NCBI RefSeq assembly: GCF_900496995.4
Contig: NC_044007.1
Span: 70,408,742-70,472,741, forward strand
Direction of reading: 5' to 3'
Source: Aquila chrysaetos chrysaetos
Lineage: Eukaryota > Chordata > Aves > Accipitriformes > Accipitridae
Length of the DNA stretch: 64,000 bases
The notes beneath the pieces were generated by a model, which saw nothing but the letters and a program-made list of their open reading frames with translations, searched no databases and was not told the DNA's origin. Shown here piece after piece: positions 44,986 to 59,399 of this stretch; position 1 is the stretch's first letter, and every line of letters begins with the position of its first letter. Made by a program: the position numbers and the translations under genes.

Positions 44986-47401
44986 TTATTCCAATTTAGC
45001 TGGTCTAATTACATTTCAGTGAAAGTACCATGTTATTCCTTTCACCCTCTGCCCTCTCTCCACTACAAGAAAGTGTCTGTACAGAGGTGAACACTGCTTT
45101 ACACTGCACTGAGTTCAGCGGCGCGCAGACAGCCACAGTCCCTTCTCCTCTGGCATGTAAGGGCTCAGGGCACATATTAAGGCTCAGCCCTTCGTTCTGC
45201 AAATGAGTGGGGAGCAGCTGATCGCTTAGAGACATACAGCAAGGCTGGGTGAACAACAGATTTCTGCTTGGAGAATGAACATAAAAACCTGACCAAGCAA
45301 AATAAAAAAGTCAACTTGACAGTAGCAGATAGGAACATATTTGTTTTCTCCTCAAAAATATGGAAAAGCAAAGCTACTTTCATTTGGAGGCAAAAGAAAA
45401 TATTTCATTTTCTCTGACAAGAAACATTTTATTTTTACCACAGGTGTTGCAAAAGCAACAAAGCAATGTAATGAAGAGCTAGAGCTAGGCACAAAACCAA
45501 GGAGATGTCTCTTTTTTTCTACAGAAACTCTGGGTTTATAACCACCACCTCATTACATGCACGAGCCTACTTAACCACTCTCCACCCGAGGAGATCTGAA
45601 CTCACTAACTGCTCCTTGCAGAATGCCTGCAACACAAAGCCCTTGGTAATTCTGCTGGGATGCTCTGCAACTTTTCCTGTTTAAGCTATTCCAATCTGAA
45701 ATATTCATCGGGACAATGAGAGAAAAGCATTCTGCATCTTAAGGTTTGTAATGTTCAGAGTCAAGGAGCCTGGCAAAAGCATGTTTCACTTAACATGTAA
45801 GATCTAACTGATTGACTATTGCTTACATGAGTTTTTACACCACCCAACAACCATTTCCAAAAACCTCTTGCAAAGGCAGTTTGAAGTATTTTACTTATAA
45901 CTTTCCCAAGAAAAAATTAAATAACCTACTACCTAATGCTCTAAGATGTCCTGTGATTATATCACGCAGTGGTAAAGTCATTGTTCCACCTCATTTTAGG
46001 AAAATGACACCCCAAAATGGCTGTAGAGGCCATGGGAATTGTTTCTAACCAGCAGGTCCCTTCCTACCCCAATGACAGCTACCCACTGTAGCTGTTTTCT
46101 AACACTTTTCCTGAGCAAAGTGGCTGGTTGAGTGACCACTAATTCATCTCCTATTGAATGCAGAGAAGCAAACATCTACTGCTCTGCAGTACACGTTGAT
46201 ATATCAGGAATGCTATCTTTTCCAATGCAATATTTCAAACTATTTCTGTTTTTTGACTACAGAATCATTCAGCTCTGTCACATCATAGCACAGCATTGTT
46301 TTTATGAATTATGGGTCTCTCCTGAACACCAAAATGCTGAGGTTTTATTTTTGCTCTGCCTGTATACACCTGCAATTAGAACATAACGTACTGACTGTGC
46401 GTGCATGCATATTTTCAGTTCTCCGAGCATAAAAAAGTGGCAGCAGGCAGCAAACCAAGCTTTGCTTTGTCCACCTGTAGCTGAAGTACATTGTGGATTA
46501 GACCCCATGTTCCTCTTCAGGAGGGGCTTTACAATCTTCACAACCCTATGGTGGCATAGCTGTACCCACACTTCGCTGCAAACAGCCCTATCTCCCAATA
46601 GGAGCTATTATTAAAGTAGACAAGGGCTAGCCCAAATGGATTTGATTCATGGTGACCTTTTTAGTGACAGCATGTTCAAGGAGGGCTTTCTCAGAGGAGT
46701 GAAAGAACAGATGGACAGCCAAGGCTAACAACTCTGTTCACTTTACTGCATGGGATCTTTTTTTCCACTGTGCTCCCCAGATGGATTTTCCTGCTTTATT
46801 TTTTGCCTGTAGTTTTAGAACATTTCTAAGGCATTATTTACACATGTATTCTTATGGCACAAGCCCCAATAGCATCAACATCACTGTTCATCTGAAGTCC
46901 ATTTAAAGCATGTTTGGCTCTTCCAAGGAACGGTGTTACATGAGACTGTATACACCTTTCCTCGGTTCACTTCAGCTTAGAGCTCTGGCTCTTTACAAAG
47001 CCTCCTTTGTATCCTGTAGCAATGTGTTTCTAGAGTTTTGCCCTAAATCAAGAGGTTCTGCATACAGGTCTTAGTGCTCACTGCAGGAGTAACCTTCTGT
47101 CATTTCTATTTGTGAAATGCATTGGGTGTCAATGATAACTAATACAGCAGTCTGAGGAAAACATGTTTTCCAAACAGATTGCTGAAAACATACAGATGTT
47201 TGTACACCTTCTCTTTCTCCCAGGACACTTGCCAGGCCTCTATTGCTACATCAAGAATAATCAAAAAAAAAAAAAAAAACCAAAACCCCAAACACTGGGC
47301 ATCAAGCACTACTTATTGGAGTCTCCAACTACAGTACTGAAAATATTCCTCTTTTTACATACATAGTTATTAAGGATGTATGAATTTGGAAGACATTTTA
47401 T
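44986..47401. other. Intergenic, no gene seen
   Basis: Non-coding; A tract at about 47263-47279. Open frames under 100 codons with no domains. Confidence 0.6.
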
Positions 47402-47420
47402 GGGGGGGGGGGGGGGGGGG
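47402..47420 (+). repeat. G19 homopolymer
   Basis: An uninterrupted run of 19 G. It could form a G-quadruplex. Length is prone to sequencing error. Confidence 0.85.
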
Positions 47421-48374
47421 CTGTCCACACCCCTACAGGGAACAGCAACTGTACCCACTCTATGGATTACTTGCCCTAGGCCTTCCAGAGCAACAGGTAT
47501 ATCATACTCTGCTGCAGGACACAAGTCATGAAAGAATTGAGTGAATTCAGCTGTGCATGCTAAAAACTTCCTTTTTTTTTTTTTTTTTCCAGGATGAAGC
47601 CCTCAAACATTTCTTCAAATTCCCTCATTCCTCCAGAAATTACCCTCTCCTGGTGAAAAGGGTTTGTCATTATTTTATTATTACAAACACCTTTTCATGC
47701 TGAGCCTTTTATATATTTTCACATTGTTTTCACATTGGTTTTGTTCACCCATACTTTTATTTACCACATTCCTTTAGGATATTATGTTCAGAAGCCTTTG
47801 CCCTGAAGTGTATCCATCTTCTTTTGGCCACCTCTACTCTACCTGTTTTAATGTTTGTCTTTGGCCTCACCGTGGCTTATGTGTTAGTGCTCAACTCGAA
47901 AAAAAAAAAATCCCATTTGATATCAGATTAATATTATAATATTATCCATTGCCTTTATCAGGAATTATTTTAATCTAGCAGTGGTGTCATTACACTTGGG
48001 TATGTTTTGAGGTCTTGTAAACTCTTGCAAACTGATACTATTCCACTACAAGTCTTGTCTCTTCTCAAACTGTGCGCTTTTTTTTTTTTTGGCCTTCCAG
48101 AATGTGCCACATGATGATCATCTCCACGTGCTTTTTGGGGATACCAACATTGTTATGTATGTTTTCTTGCATCCTTACAGTATTTTGGATACTCCGTCAT
48201 GACTACAGAGTCAGATGGCAGCATCTGCACTCCACATATATATGTCTAAACCTGCTTCCTTCAGAGCAAAAAGTCACTTTTGCCAAGTGTTAATCCTGGG
48301 CTACACAGCAGCCTCTTTTTTGATACTTCAGTTCCACATGTTGCCCGTGAACTGATCACAAAGCAGGGAAATAG

Positions 48375-48416
<42 letters not shown>

Positions 48417-48699
48417 AAAAAAAGAAAAGACAAAAAATGGCTCTTCAGCCACATCACATGTGCAAATAAGTCTGTATTCTTTTTTCTTGTCTTTTCTGTT
48501 AAAAAATAAAAAACTCAGATACTTCATTCTTACATCATCCTCATCTCCTCTTTTTTTCTTCCAAATGCTTTTTCTCATTTGATAATATTCTTTTTAATTT
48601 GAGAAGCTAGCATTCCACACTATATTCACAATGATTGTACATGATGGATTTGCAAAGTGGAATAATGAGGTTCTGATTTGTTCTCTGTTCCTTTCACAA
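47421..48699. other. Intergenic with homopolymer tracts
   Basis: T tracts at about 47571-47588 and 48078-48091 and an A tract at 48381-48414 punctuate non-coding DNA. A 105-codon minus frame over the A tract is a homopolymer artefact. Confidence 0.6.
48381..48414 (+). repeat. Poly(A) tract, about 34 bases
   Basis: The longest homopolymer in the window. No retroposon body or target duplication was recognised next to it. Confidence 0.9.
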
Positions 48700-50250
48700 T
48701 AATTCATAATATTCCATCTGATTTTTGACTGCCACTGAGCACTGCTCTCCTGTTTCCATAAGGCTATCTATTACCACTCAGAATGAGATTTAGGGTTGTA
48801 ATAGTCAACGCACAAACCATCCAAGAATATGTAAAATTAGGACCATTCTTTGTCCGTGATCCCGTCCCGTCCCCGTCCCCCCCTGCTTAAGGGCATCATT
48901 ATCTATTAATCTACATTGAATTTAATCAGCTGTTTTATCATAGCGTTCCTGGATTGCTTTGCAGCTCTTTATCATCGTAGATAGTATCATCAGCAAACTT
49001 TGCTGCCTCAGTATTCATTCTTTTTCTGATCATTTACGAATATGCTAAAAAGCACATTGCAGCACAGAATAGTAGACTTCATTGGTAAATTCCTCCCACT
49101 GTGACAAACAATGTTTTATCCATGCCCTCCTTTTCCCTACTTTATAATCCACTATTAATCCATATGAGAACCTTCCCTGTTATCCCATGGTCTCTTAGCT
49201 CTTAGAAGATTTTGGTGAGAAATCTTGATAAACTGTCTTTGGAAATATGTTTACTGAATCCAGAGAACACTGACAGACTATAATTTTTTTTTTTTTTTTA
49301 AACAAAAGATGAAGGCTTATCCCAAGTATGTTTTCCATTTGTCCTTCTAATACTGATATTCTTCAGGAAAGTTTGTTCCAGCTTACCTGACACCAAATTT
49401 ACTGACATGTAGCTCCCTAGATGTTCCCTGGAGATAGTGTTTTAAAAACTGGCATCACATTAGCCATCTGTGGTACCAAGATAGATTTAAATGACTGGTC
49501 ATGTATCTCAGTAATTCAGCTGTTTCACCTCCAAGTTTTAGAGCTCTTTAGTGAATGTCATCTCTCTCTGGAGATTTATTCTTGTCCTTTTCATCCATTT
49601 GCTCAGAGACCTCATCCAAGAATGACTAGATTTGAGACAGATCCTCCAAAATTTTTCCCCATCAAAAAGGATTACCATCTGGAAAGCCTCACCAAGTTCT
49701 TCTTGAGTGTACACACATATATGAGAGTTTAATTTTTCAGCTATATTGTCTCCTATTTCATATGTTGATCACCTCTTGGACTTACAGGTCTCCAGCAAGC
49801 TTACTTTTTGAACATACCAGGAAGAGTGATTTGTTATTCCTGTCTATGCTTCTTGCAAGTTATTTCTTCAGTTCTTTTCTGAACACATTTTTTTTCTTTT
49901 TTTTTTTTTTAACTGCCTTTCTATTCTCATTTAGATACAATCTCAACATTTTTAAGGAATTCATCACATTTTCAGAAATCTTATTTACCCATGGCATTTT
50001 TACTCATGTCCTTTACCCACAGCATCCTTCTCATCCTTCTTTTGGTATTTGAAGGCTTCCCCCCACAACACACACAGGCAATACGCATTTGATCTGAGTT
50101 GTCAGTATGCTTGGGGGTTTTTTAATGACAATTATTCCAACGTGAGAAGTTTTGCTTCTGCCTATACATTCAGACTCTCTTTAACAAAACTCCTCGCATT
50201 TAGTTTGCTATTTCATCTTGACAATTTTAATCTAAATATAAGCTTTATTT
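48700..50250 (-). mobile_element. Ancient antisense CR1/L3-type LINE ORF2 remnant
   Basis: The plus strand resembles the reverse complement of old amniote CR1-superfamily LINEs: GTATCATCAGCAAACTTTGC, ATCATTTACGAATATGCTAA, CCTTCCCTGTTATCCCATGG and CTGGCATCACATTAGCCAT occur in the expected order from the 3' UTR back through the RT coding region. On the minus strand the piece at 49400-49620 corresponds to the N-terminal RT segment preceding the motif region. Many stops and frameshifts are present, with A/T insertions at 49286-49299 and 49888-49910. The outer limits are uncertain. Identified from memory of repeat structure only. Confidence 0.68.
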
Positions 50251-53200
50251 ACTATATAGCATGAGTCTTATTCTAGAATAATTTAATTAAACAGTATTAA
50301 ACACCCTAAACCAGCCACTTTGCTTTTTTCCTATTGTCATTCTCTTTTTTCGCCCTCCAATGCCCTGCAGTTACAAAGTGAAACACTGTTGATACTTCTT
50401 TTCATGTTTTCCACACATTCCAGTACTAACAAGGCTCTCAGTTACCCCATTCTTCCCACAAAGAAGTATTCTTTGTACATTTTACTTCTGGTATCAAGTC
50501 CTATTTGAAATCAGGGTACAGAAATATGATAGGGGTTTGCTTCTTTCAGTCTCAGTTTAGTACTGCGTACCCTACATGTGTGCAGAAGATACAGCTGGCT
50601 TTTTTTGAGAGTTTCTTCCGTAGTCCCAGTTATCCACAGTGGCTAGCACTGTCCTCATGAAACAGGGTCACAGCCTCACACCTTGGAGGGAAAAAAGGCA
50701 CTCAAGCCACACAGACATTCAGCAAGCATCTACCAGAGGCCATCAAGTAAGGGAACTAGAACCAACCTTTTTTTTAACATCTAAATTTTTTTGCCAGGCA
50801 ATCTGGGAAATTTATTCCCCACTCATTACCACCTTCAGGTCCGCAAGAGCTTAATTCACATGGCCCTATTGAATAGCTTCTCTGTTCAACTCTTGCACTG
50901 CTGTTATCTCCACCAGCTGCACTTGCCAGTTCGGTACTCTCTACAAGTCTTCATATCTATTGACCAATTAGCAATCATTAAATTGAAGTATTTTGGGGTC
51001 CTTTTGCCAGCAAAAGGCAAGGCAGAAGAAAAAAAACTAGGCAAAGAGAAACAAATTATTTGCAAATACAACATGGCAAAGTGGCAGAAGCCCAACTTGT
51101 AAGTTCCAGAGACTTGGCAAACAACTAACTTCAGTTATTTTTAAGACTATCCTTGATTCTGGTGTCCTAAGTTTCAAGGCGATTTTGAAAAATTCGAAGG
51201 GATTCTGAACTGATTTACAGTGATGGAAAACCTGCTTTGCAGCAAAAGACAAAAAAAACCAAAACCAAACCACTCATGCATCCCAGATATGATTAAGAGG
51301 TGAGCTAGAGGTGAGCCAGCTACAGTCAAAGCACTTCTACTAGGATAACTTTTTATTATAAAGTCCCCTATGATTAGTAAAACATAAAGTCCAATAGTGT
51401 TAGATAAAAAAGGGTTAAAAATCCACAGAGATTTTACTTAATCACTGAATCAGCTGACCCACGGATCCAGGAACAGGCTTTCTGTGTAATCGTGCCTAAT
51501 TCAGCATTTCGGCACTACGCCATTCTCAAAGCCCCAGACTAGAAACATCTTGTCCTTGTCCTACAAATTCCTAAATCCATAAATTCTTAAGTTCCTGAAA
51601 AAGTCCCCACAAACTCCATCCCAGTCCTGGTACCACCACCTTGGTGGATTTGCAGTGCACATCTAAACTCCACAGAACCTAGGAAATAAACGGTTAACAC
51701 CCATCAGATCCAATTTACTCACTATGTTCAGAACACGTGTAAGTTTTGACAAAAAAAAACATAAAAAAGGTGGGCGAACTTCCTTCACAGATCACTCACG
51801 TGCTGAATCTCAGAATATTGAGAGCTGAAGGAATCAGCCCGTGGGGTACACTGGTATTGACCTGTCTCCAGCTGAAATTCGTGCCACTGCTGACAACCCT
51901 TTGAGTCCAGCAGTTCAGCCAGTGTTCAGTCTGCCTCACTGTCCACTTACCCAGTCTGCACCCAAGCTGTGCTCTCAGCATCCAGGAGGCCCTTCTTTTT
52001 CTGGTTTAGAGATGACTCTCCCACCTCTCTGGACTTGGACCTTCTTGTTGAAACTGTTCTTTCTCTTCATAAACACATTTGCACTGTGCGAAATGAAACA
52101 TTTGGGACTGCAGCACTACTCAGATTAGTCAAAGTCTGTATTTAATTCTGGAGTGCAGTCACAATTGCTATAATTACATATTTTTAAATATACTGTTGGG
52201 ATTTTTTGTTGTAAATGAATATTTCTATATAATACAGAACAAAAGAAATGACCATGTAGTCATACACGTATTAAACAAAAACTCTTGTGGAGCAACAGAG
52301 GCATAACTTGGTCTTGTCCCTGCCTCAGTTAATAGTACAATAGCATACAAAATATGTAATATCTTTACCAAGAGACATTATGAAGTTTCAAGGCACAAGT
52401 AACATAGAGGACAATGATTATGTCACCTTTGAAGCAGCAGCTAATCTAGGTTCAGTTCAGCATTCCCAAGTAGTTCAATAAACAAACAAACAAAAAAAGA
52501 GCACATGGCAGACGAGCAACCAGCTCTTCTGGTCACAACTCCAAGACAGAGATGGTTAAGGTAACAGCAATTAGACTGCAATAAAGGATTATGCTTATCC
52601 CTGAGGTGTACTACAGTAAGGATACAAGATAATGAAATAGCGGGATCTTCATTATCCTTCAGTGGATACCTGGAAAACACACACAATAGGCTCATAAAGA
52701 CTCAGAATTCAATTGATGATGTTAGAGCCAATGTCTTTTGGGACAAAAGGGAAGAGAGGAGCATCTCTATGAAACCTTCAGCTGTATATCACAACAAGGG
52801 GAGATCAAAAGCATTGCTAGCTGAGGATAGCTGCCTGTGGAAGAAAAAGACATGGAGAACTTAAAGGACTAGACTTACTTGTGAATATGAAACAGAACTG
52901 AGAAGGAGGTTTGATGCCCTAGAGAATAAAAGTAAAAAATAAGGGTAGCAAGAAGGAAGAAAACGGATGCTAGCTCTAAAATAAGACAATGAGAATACCA
53001 GGCATTGGAAGCAGAAGGGGAACCAAGTAAGTACACAGAAACACTGAAAGAAAACAGAAGGGATGTTCAGAGTCCCAGATAGAATTAAAAATGGCACACA
53101 GAGGAAAGGGCTGGAGATTCGCAGTACCACATGGAGAGGCAGGTCTGTGCGACTGCAGCCTCCTTGTTACTGACTGTTAGTCTGGTCATGGAAGGGGATC

Positions 53201-56200
53201 AAAAAACCAAAATGGTATCATGTCTGTTAGGTGCAACTGGCAGGTGGATCTGCAACTGAGAAGCATCACAAGGAACTTGGAAAACAATTACAAACCCCCA
53301 AAACCAATACTGCCCTATTCCCACTGGAAAAAAAGCTATCAAGGACTAACTGCTTTGGGGAATACTTGCAAACAAGTAGATATTTGTATGAACTTCAGGG
53401 ACATCAAGTCTCCAGAGAAGGAGTAAAAAAACCTAATAATAGAATAAACTAACCAATAGCTAAATGATGAGTGGTATAAGGAAGCTTCTGTAATGTTTGG
53501 CTGTTGAGATGCATTTATTGAAGGAAGTCACTTTTCAAGAGATAAATTTGACTTAAATGCCCAAGGGAATTGCTACCTGGGATCAAAGCCGACACAACTG
53601 ATAAGAACAGTTTTAAACTGAGAAATGACAGATCTCCAAACACTAGTGGAAAGACAAAATATAGGGTAAATGAGAATTCAGACATGGATTAAAAAACCCT
53701 GTGGTAGCAGGAGAACATATGGCAAATAAAAAGAATTAAGACTGTGAACAGCAATCAGGTAACAGGAGATGACATGCCCGAGTCTGCTCTATATAAGCAA
53801 CAGAGTAAGAAACAACTCTAATGTGTAAACAACTCTCAGGAGCTTTCTCAACACAATGGAAGATCTTGAAACACATTTATAGGATGTGAAAATGAATGTT
53901 AAGGAGAAAACAGAAGCTTGATAACATAGAATTGAAAACTGGAGTATAGATATAGAAGGACAGATACCATTTAGGAAAGATAATATTAAAGATGAGAGCA
54001 GTGGGATATGCAACAAGCTATAAGACATTATGAAGGAAAGGACTTTTTTTGATAGAAGTCCATTTTTTAAAAGATAAAGAGTTTCTGCTGGAATCACAGT
54101 GAAAGTTTATAAGAGATCCATGGTCAGATATAAACATGGATAAAGATCACTGTAACATCATTGGAAAGAGAAATACTATTAGCTATTGTGACAGTATCTA
54201 TTGTGACAGGAGACAAACTTCCTGACAAAGATTAGAAGTGACTACAGACAGTAGTAACAGCTAAGGATATGGGCAGAGGCAACCCACTGTTGGATGTTAC
54301 AGCCAACAAACCTGCATAACAAATAACCAGAGCTAACAAAAATTTACATTGTTTAAATTTGATTTTGTCATGTAATGAAGATTTAAATAATCACTGAAAG
54401 TTGAGTTAGCATAAATTAAATCAAAGGGCTAAAATAATAGTTTCATAACTCAATTATCAACTTCAAAAGGGTAAACTTCAGTAAACCTAGGGACCTCTTC
54501 AGGGAACTCAAATGAACTGAAGAATTCGGAGAGTAGAATGTCTTCAAGTCAAACATAGTAGGATAACTAGGAATCTGTATTCCAGACATCTGGAGGGGAC
54601 TTTAGATCTGATTAAATTAAGAACCACCACAAAGTAGGCTAATAGCTACAACAAAGAGCCAAAAAATGCAGCAAGGATTATCAGGGTCATCTAACCTTGA
54701 CAACAACATGGAAATTGAATGGGACTTGCCAAGTTTTTTCCTGGCATAGTACAGCAAAGCAAAGCTGGGGAGGGCGGGGGAAAGGCAGATCATGATTTGG
54801 TGAGTTTGAACAAAGACCAATGACAGTCTAAATTGGGCCAGAAGCTGAATTAGTATTTTGCATCTGTTTTCAAACAGATTTTGATGACTGACTATCAAAA
54901 TCAGCATGGATAACAACAGGCATACAGAACAGAAATTATCACAAGTGATGTAAAAGTACCAAAAATTCAAAGCACTATGTACTCTTAACTGGGAAAGAGT
55001 AAAACTTCTTCACAGCAATACCAACAGCTATAACAAGGAGACTGCAAGCTCCCCCCTCGTTTCCTCATCAGAGGACAATATTGTTGACAATACACAAGAA
55101 AAGGCTGGAAAAAGCCTCAAAAGGATAAGCTTTGACTTGTAAGGCAACACAGTTTCTCAGGTCCTTGCCTTTGCATGAAGATAGTTCTGGCAGCTTTTTT
55201 TGCCATTCCATAAACTCAAAGAGGAACAGAACAGGACATGCCAGACCACACTAGCTGTGGCTTTCCACCACCACATGGAAATAAGGGTGTGCAAATCCTA
55301 GGGATCTTGAGAATTCAGCAGCTTTCTGAATCACCTTTCACTCAAATCACGTGCTTTGATCTATGCATCCTTCAAACCTAACTCATGCTGCTGAGAAATT
55401 AATTCACTACAATCTGTACTATCACTTAGCAGTAATCTTCAGGCAGCTCTTTAAAGTAGCACACCCCTTCCAACAAACACAATACATAAAAGAACCAAAG
55501 GTCTGAAACCATGAACAAGAATATGCCCTAACCTAAAGACAGGACAAACTGAGGAAATCTTCAAGAATTTCAGGAGGCCGCATTCTCTAAACACTCCATT
55601 TCACCAGTGGTCCAACAAAGTGCTGACAGGCCTCAACACTGGCAGCATCTCAATACACTCAAGGCACAATTAGCCAGAGGCTTAAGCAGCAGAAGCAAGC
55701 GCAGGAGTTTCCTCAATGATGAAAACAGCTTCCAGAGGACAAAAAGAGAGACAGGAAAAATCTCCTTTTTCCACTTCATCAGGTCACGGCAGACAGATCC
55801 ATTCTTAGAAAGTCTCTAAGCTAAGAACATCTGGGTTTCAACCTTTCAGGTAGGTCCTGGAACCAGTACGATGCCACACAAAGTCGCCAAATTTAAGCTA
55901 ACCTTGATATATTCATCCAAATGGCAATTACATATCCATGTTGCAGTGCTGACATTGGCATATGCTGCAGTGCAGACAGTGAACAGGCTGTGCCACAGCA
56001 GGGTCCTCATTTCAGATGAAGCGTCTCTCTAAGTACCTCTTCGGCATATCTGAACGGCAATTTATGCAATTCTGAGTATTTCTAAGAAAAGGTAAGCTAT
56101 TTCACTTTCTCTGTTACTGCAGAACTCCAACCAGACCTAGCACTCCTTTGCAAGCCTGGAAATCTGTGTTAAGGATTCATGAAGTGGGTATCTTGATGAA

Positions 56201-59041
56201 GAATTCTGGTTTATAACAAAGGTCTTAATTAGGCACATAAACTAGCCTGTAAACAAAATTTCAACTGCTTGTATACATAGCCGATGTAATGAGCTCAGAT
56301 TTCATGCCTTATTGCACAAATAACACTTTTATTACAATAAAACAGTATAATAATACTTCTTTCGAAAAGTATTCTTATTACCGTAAGCATTTTACTTTTG
56401 CATCATGGAACACAGTGAAGCAACTGAAGCTACAGGCAACAAATACCTGAATAAGTGTTTTGTAAATATAATCAATACCATTTTGCCAAATATCATCACT
56501 TTTTCTGATTTGGAAAGTGATCCCACTAAACTCACACATTGGTTCTTTCCATTTTAATCACATTCAAAGCATTATGAACAGAAGTTGCTGACACTCATGA
56601 TTGCTTGTTTATTCAAGAGATTTTACATTTACTGCGTTCTATAAAAGTATAAATATATTTATCAGTATCTTGGGTTGTACACAGGCTATATCATCCTGTT
56701 TTAGCAGAATTTAACAAACTTTTCATTTTCTTAACACATCTTAATCAGTTTTACAATATGCAAGACAATGGAGTAGCCCCCAAGTGGGCTTGCACTATTT
56801 CTTTTGGCTACATTCCCAATGAAATCAACAGGGATTTTTGATTAAGTAAAGAGTGCTTGGTAATAAAAGCACAGCATAGAACATTCACTGAAGGTAAAGT
56901 ACGCTTCTGTCTTCATTCTCTGGAACCGAGCTCTCTAATTTTATATTGCAACGCAATCTCTGCTAAACAAGTCCTGGTACTCTGTAGCTCTTCATTCTTA
57001 TCCTGTACTAGAACTCCGAATTCTCACAAAATCTGCTCAGTAAGTACACCCAATATTTATGAAATGTTTCCTTAACTCATATTTCTTTTACAAAGTAGTC
57101 CACAGGAAGCTTTACATTTCAACACATGGAATATATAGCAGGGAAAGAATGTCACATATTTGATTTTTATGCATGAAGGATGTGTTACAAATGACTTAGA
57201 ATGAATTTTTATTTTAGATCTTGATATTGCCAAGATGACAAAACCAGACAAAATAGGCACACTGGTCAGCAATAAATATTTATTTGAGCTATATTTTATC
57301 CTCAGAGAATGCCCATTTCCACAGTCTGTTTTCAGAAAGACTTTTATATCTGTGTCATCAGTTAGAATAACACAAAAAGTACATTTTCTGATCTCCCTTA
57401 GAGAGGTCACTCCAGCCCTAGATACAGAAGCGAAAGGTGGCCCGCTGCAAAGTGGGAAGTCCTGCATACCTGCCTTGTCCTCAGCCACACATCCATACAA
57501 TCCACCTCGTTCAAGTGTCAACATGGCTGTAATGCGAGTCAGGTCAGGATCTGATCTCACCTTTTTTCCTCACAGGTTACTCTTCCCTCAGGTTGCTACA
57601 CAGATTCAGCTCACAGTACAGCTACATGAAAACTTTTGCCAGCACAAGGGATGGGACAGAAAAGTATGCAAGAGAAGGCTGGGATGGAAGAGACAAAACC
57701 ACATCTAGCATCAGCAGCATGTACTTCAGACATCTAAGAGTGATTATAGACACTTCTCACTCTAAGATACTCCACGACACTTTTCATAACAACACCATTA
57801 GATTCCTGTCTCAGTAATTACTGTATTAATAGCTATTTAATCTTTAGTTCATGCGATCAAAAAAAGTTACCAGATTCTTATCACACACAGAGTAGTTTTG
57901 TACTGCCAAAGACAATAAAGCAATTTCAGCACTTCTCTCGAAGCACAAGGAGTCATTCAGTAACTGCAGACTATGGCGAGATGTGCTGGACTCACGCACA
58001 GCCTATCCTCCACCCTTCTGCAGGTAACAGAATTGTCTCTGGGGGACCTTCCTAGCTTGTGTGTGTAATTACAGCCTGCTGACCAACCAAACCAGCTCCA
58101 GGTGCTGAATCCATTGGCATCAGGACTGACACACACAGAACTGGCTTTCTGAGTATGCGTGTGTGCACACATACATTTACATACATTACAAAATAACAGT
58201 TATGTAGCAATGTGTAACTGCTGTATTTGTACAGTACCTCTGTATTTGCCTTACATGTGTATTTAAGGAATTATGTTCTCCTTATCAACACAATTTTATT
58301 ATATAAAAGGATCTGTTGCATGCATATGTGTGTATATACAAGATACATATATATGTGCTATATATCTATACAGCATTTCTGCACAGAGGTCTTTAGATCA
58401 TATATATGTATACACCCCTGTATTTTTCTCCAAAACGTTACCCAAACATCCCATAATTTAGCAGAGAATAAAAATCTTATCGAAAGTTTTTAAATCTCCA
58501 GTACAGTACAATTCTGTTGTGAAAAAATAGCTCTGAAATGTTGATCTGTAATACCATAAAAATAAGACTTATCTAATTTACTTTCCATAGAGCATAACTT
58601 ATTGCCTAGAAAAAAATTACTACTTTAATGACTACTACATTTGATATGATTTTAACTAAACAGTTCACCAGTTTCAGACTAGAATTAGGATTATTCTATT
58701 ACTTGCCCTAAACCTAGTACGAGAGTGAACTTATACACACTGATATTTTGCCTAGCTTTCAAGGATGCAAGTTAAACCAACAGCCCAAGTAAGCCCTATA
58801 ATTCAGTAACTATCTTTAGACTAGCAACTACCATAAGCAAAACCTGCCAGGAGACTCCTTATTTAAATCCATGCACATGTAAGCTCAGAAAAATAACATG
58901 CTACAGGTGGAAACAGGCTGCATAAAATGGCTCAAGAATTTACTTGAACATCTGTATCCCCTTTCACCCCCACTTAGAGAATTATTTTATTTGGCTTCCT
59001 CAGGTAGAAACAGCAAAAGCCAGCGTAAAACCTTGCTACCT
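50251..59041. other. Intergenic, no gene seen
   Basis: Non-coding AT-rich DNA. Frames of 117 codons (54617-54970 minus), 162 codons (57072-57560 minus) and 157 codons (57235-57708 plus) are the largest; the last two overlap on opposite strands and none shows a domain. 52.8-55 kb is purine-rich on the plus strand and could hold a decayed LINE I cannot identify. TA-rich stretch at 58318-58420. Confidence 0.5.
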
Positions 59042-59061
59042 ACACACACACACACACACAC
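59042..59061 (+). repeat. (CA)n microsatellite
   Basis: Ten uninterrupted AC units. Confidence 0.95.
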
Positions 59062-59399
59062 CCCAACCAGTGTAAAATCCTTTGTTCTGGCAGCTGTGTA
59101 TCTTAAGACCCAGGACAGCAGGCTTCACATAATTTAATTACAGGTGGGTAACTGGAATAACTCTATGTGACTCCCCAGTGACAGAACAGCACAAGACAAA
59201 ATTACTTCAAATTCCAACACAAATTTCACTTCAGTTGCCGATACAGAGTTCACACTCTACCACACCATGAGCAAACCACCCCATCCCAGGTCTGGCTGCA
59301 GAGGCTGTTGATCACAGCAGGTAATTCTGCAGTTACCCTATAGGAAGTACATCAGGCTTGGCCAATTTGGCAATACCTACCTTACCTCAACTGTCTCTA

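Noticed and set aside
48261..48582. Open frames on both strands over the A34 tract
   Set aside because: They are lengthened by lysine or phenylalanine homopolymers and have no other coding evidence.
57072..57708. Overlapping 162-codon minus and 157-codon plus frames
   Set aside because: Antisense to each other, with no domain, splice signals or compositional support; chance is the simpler explanation.
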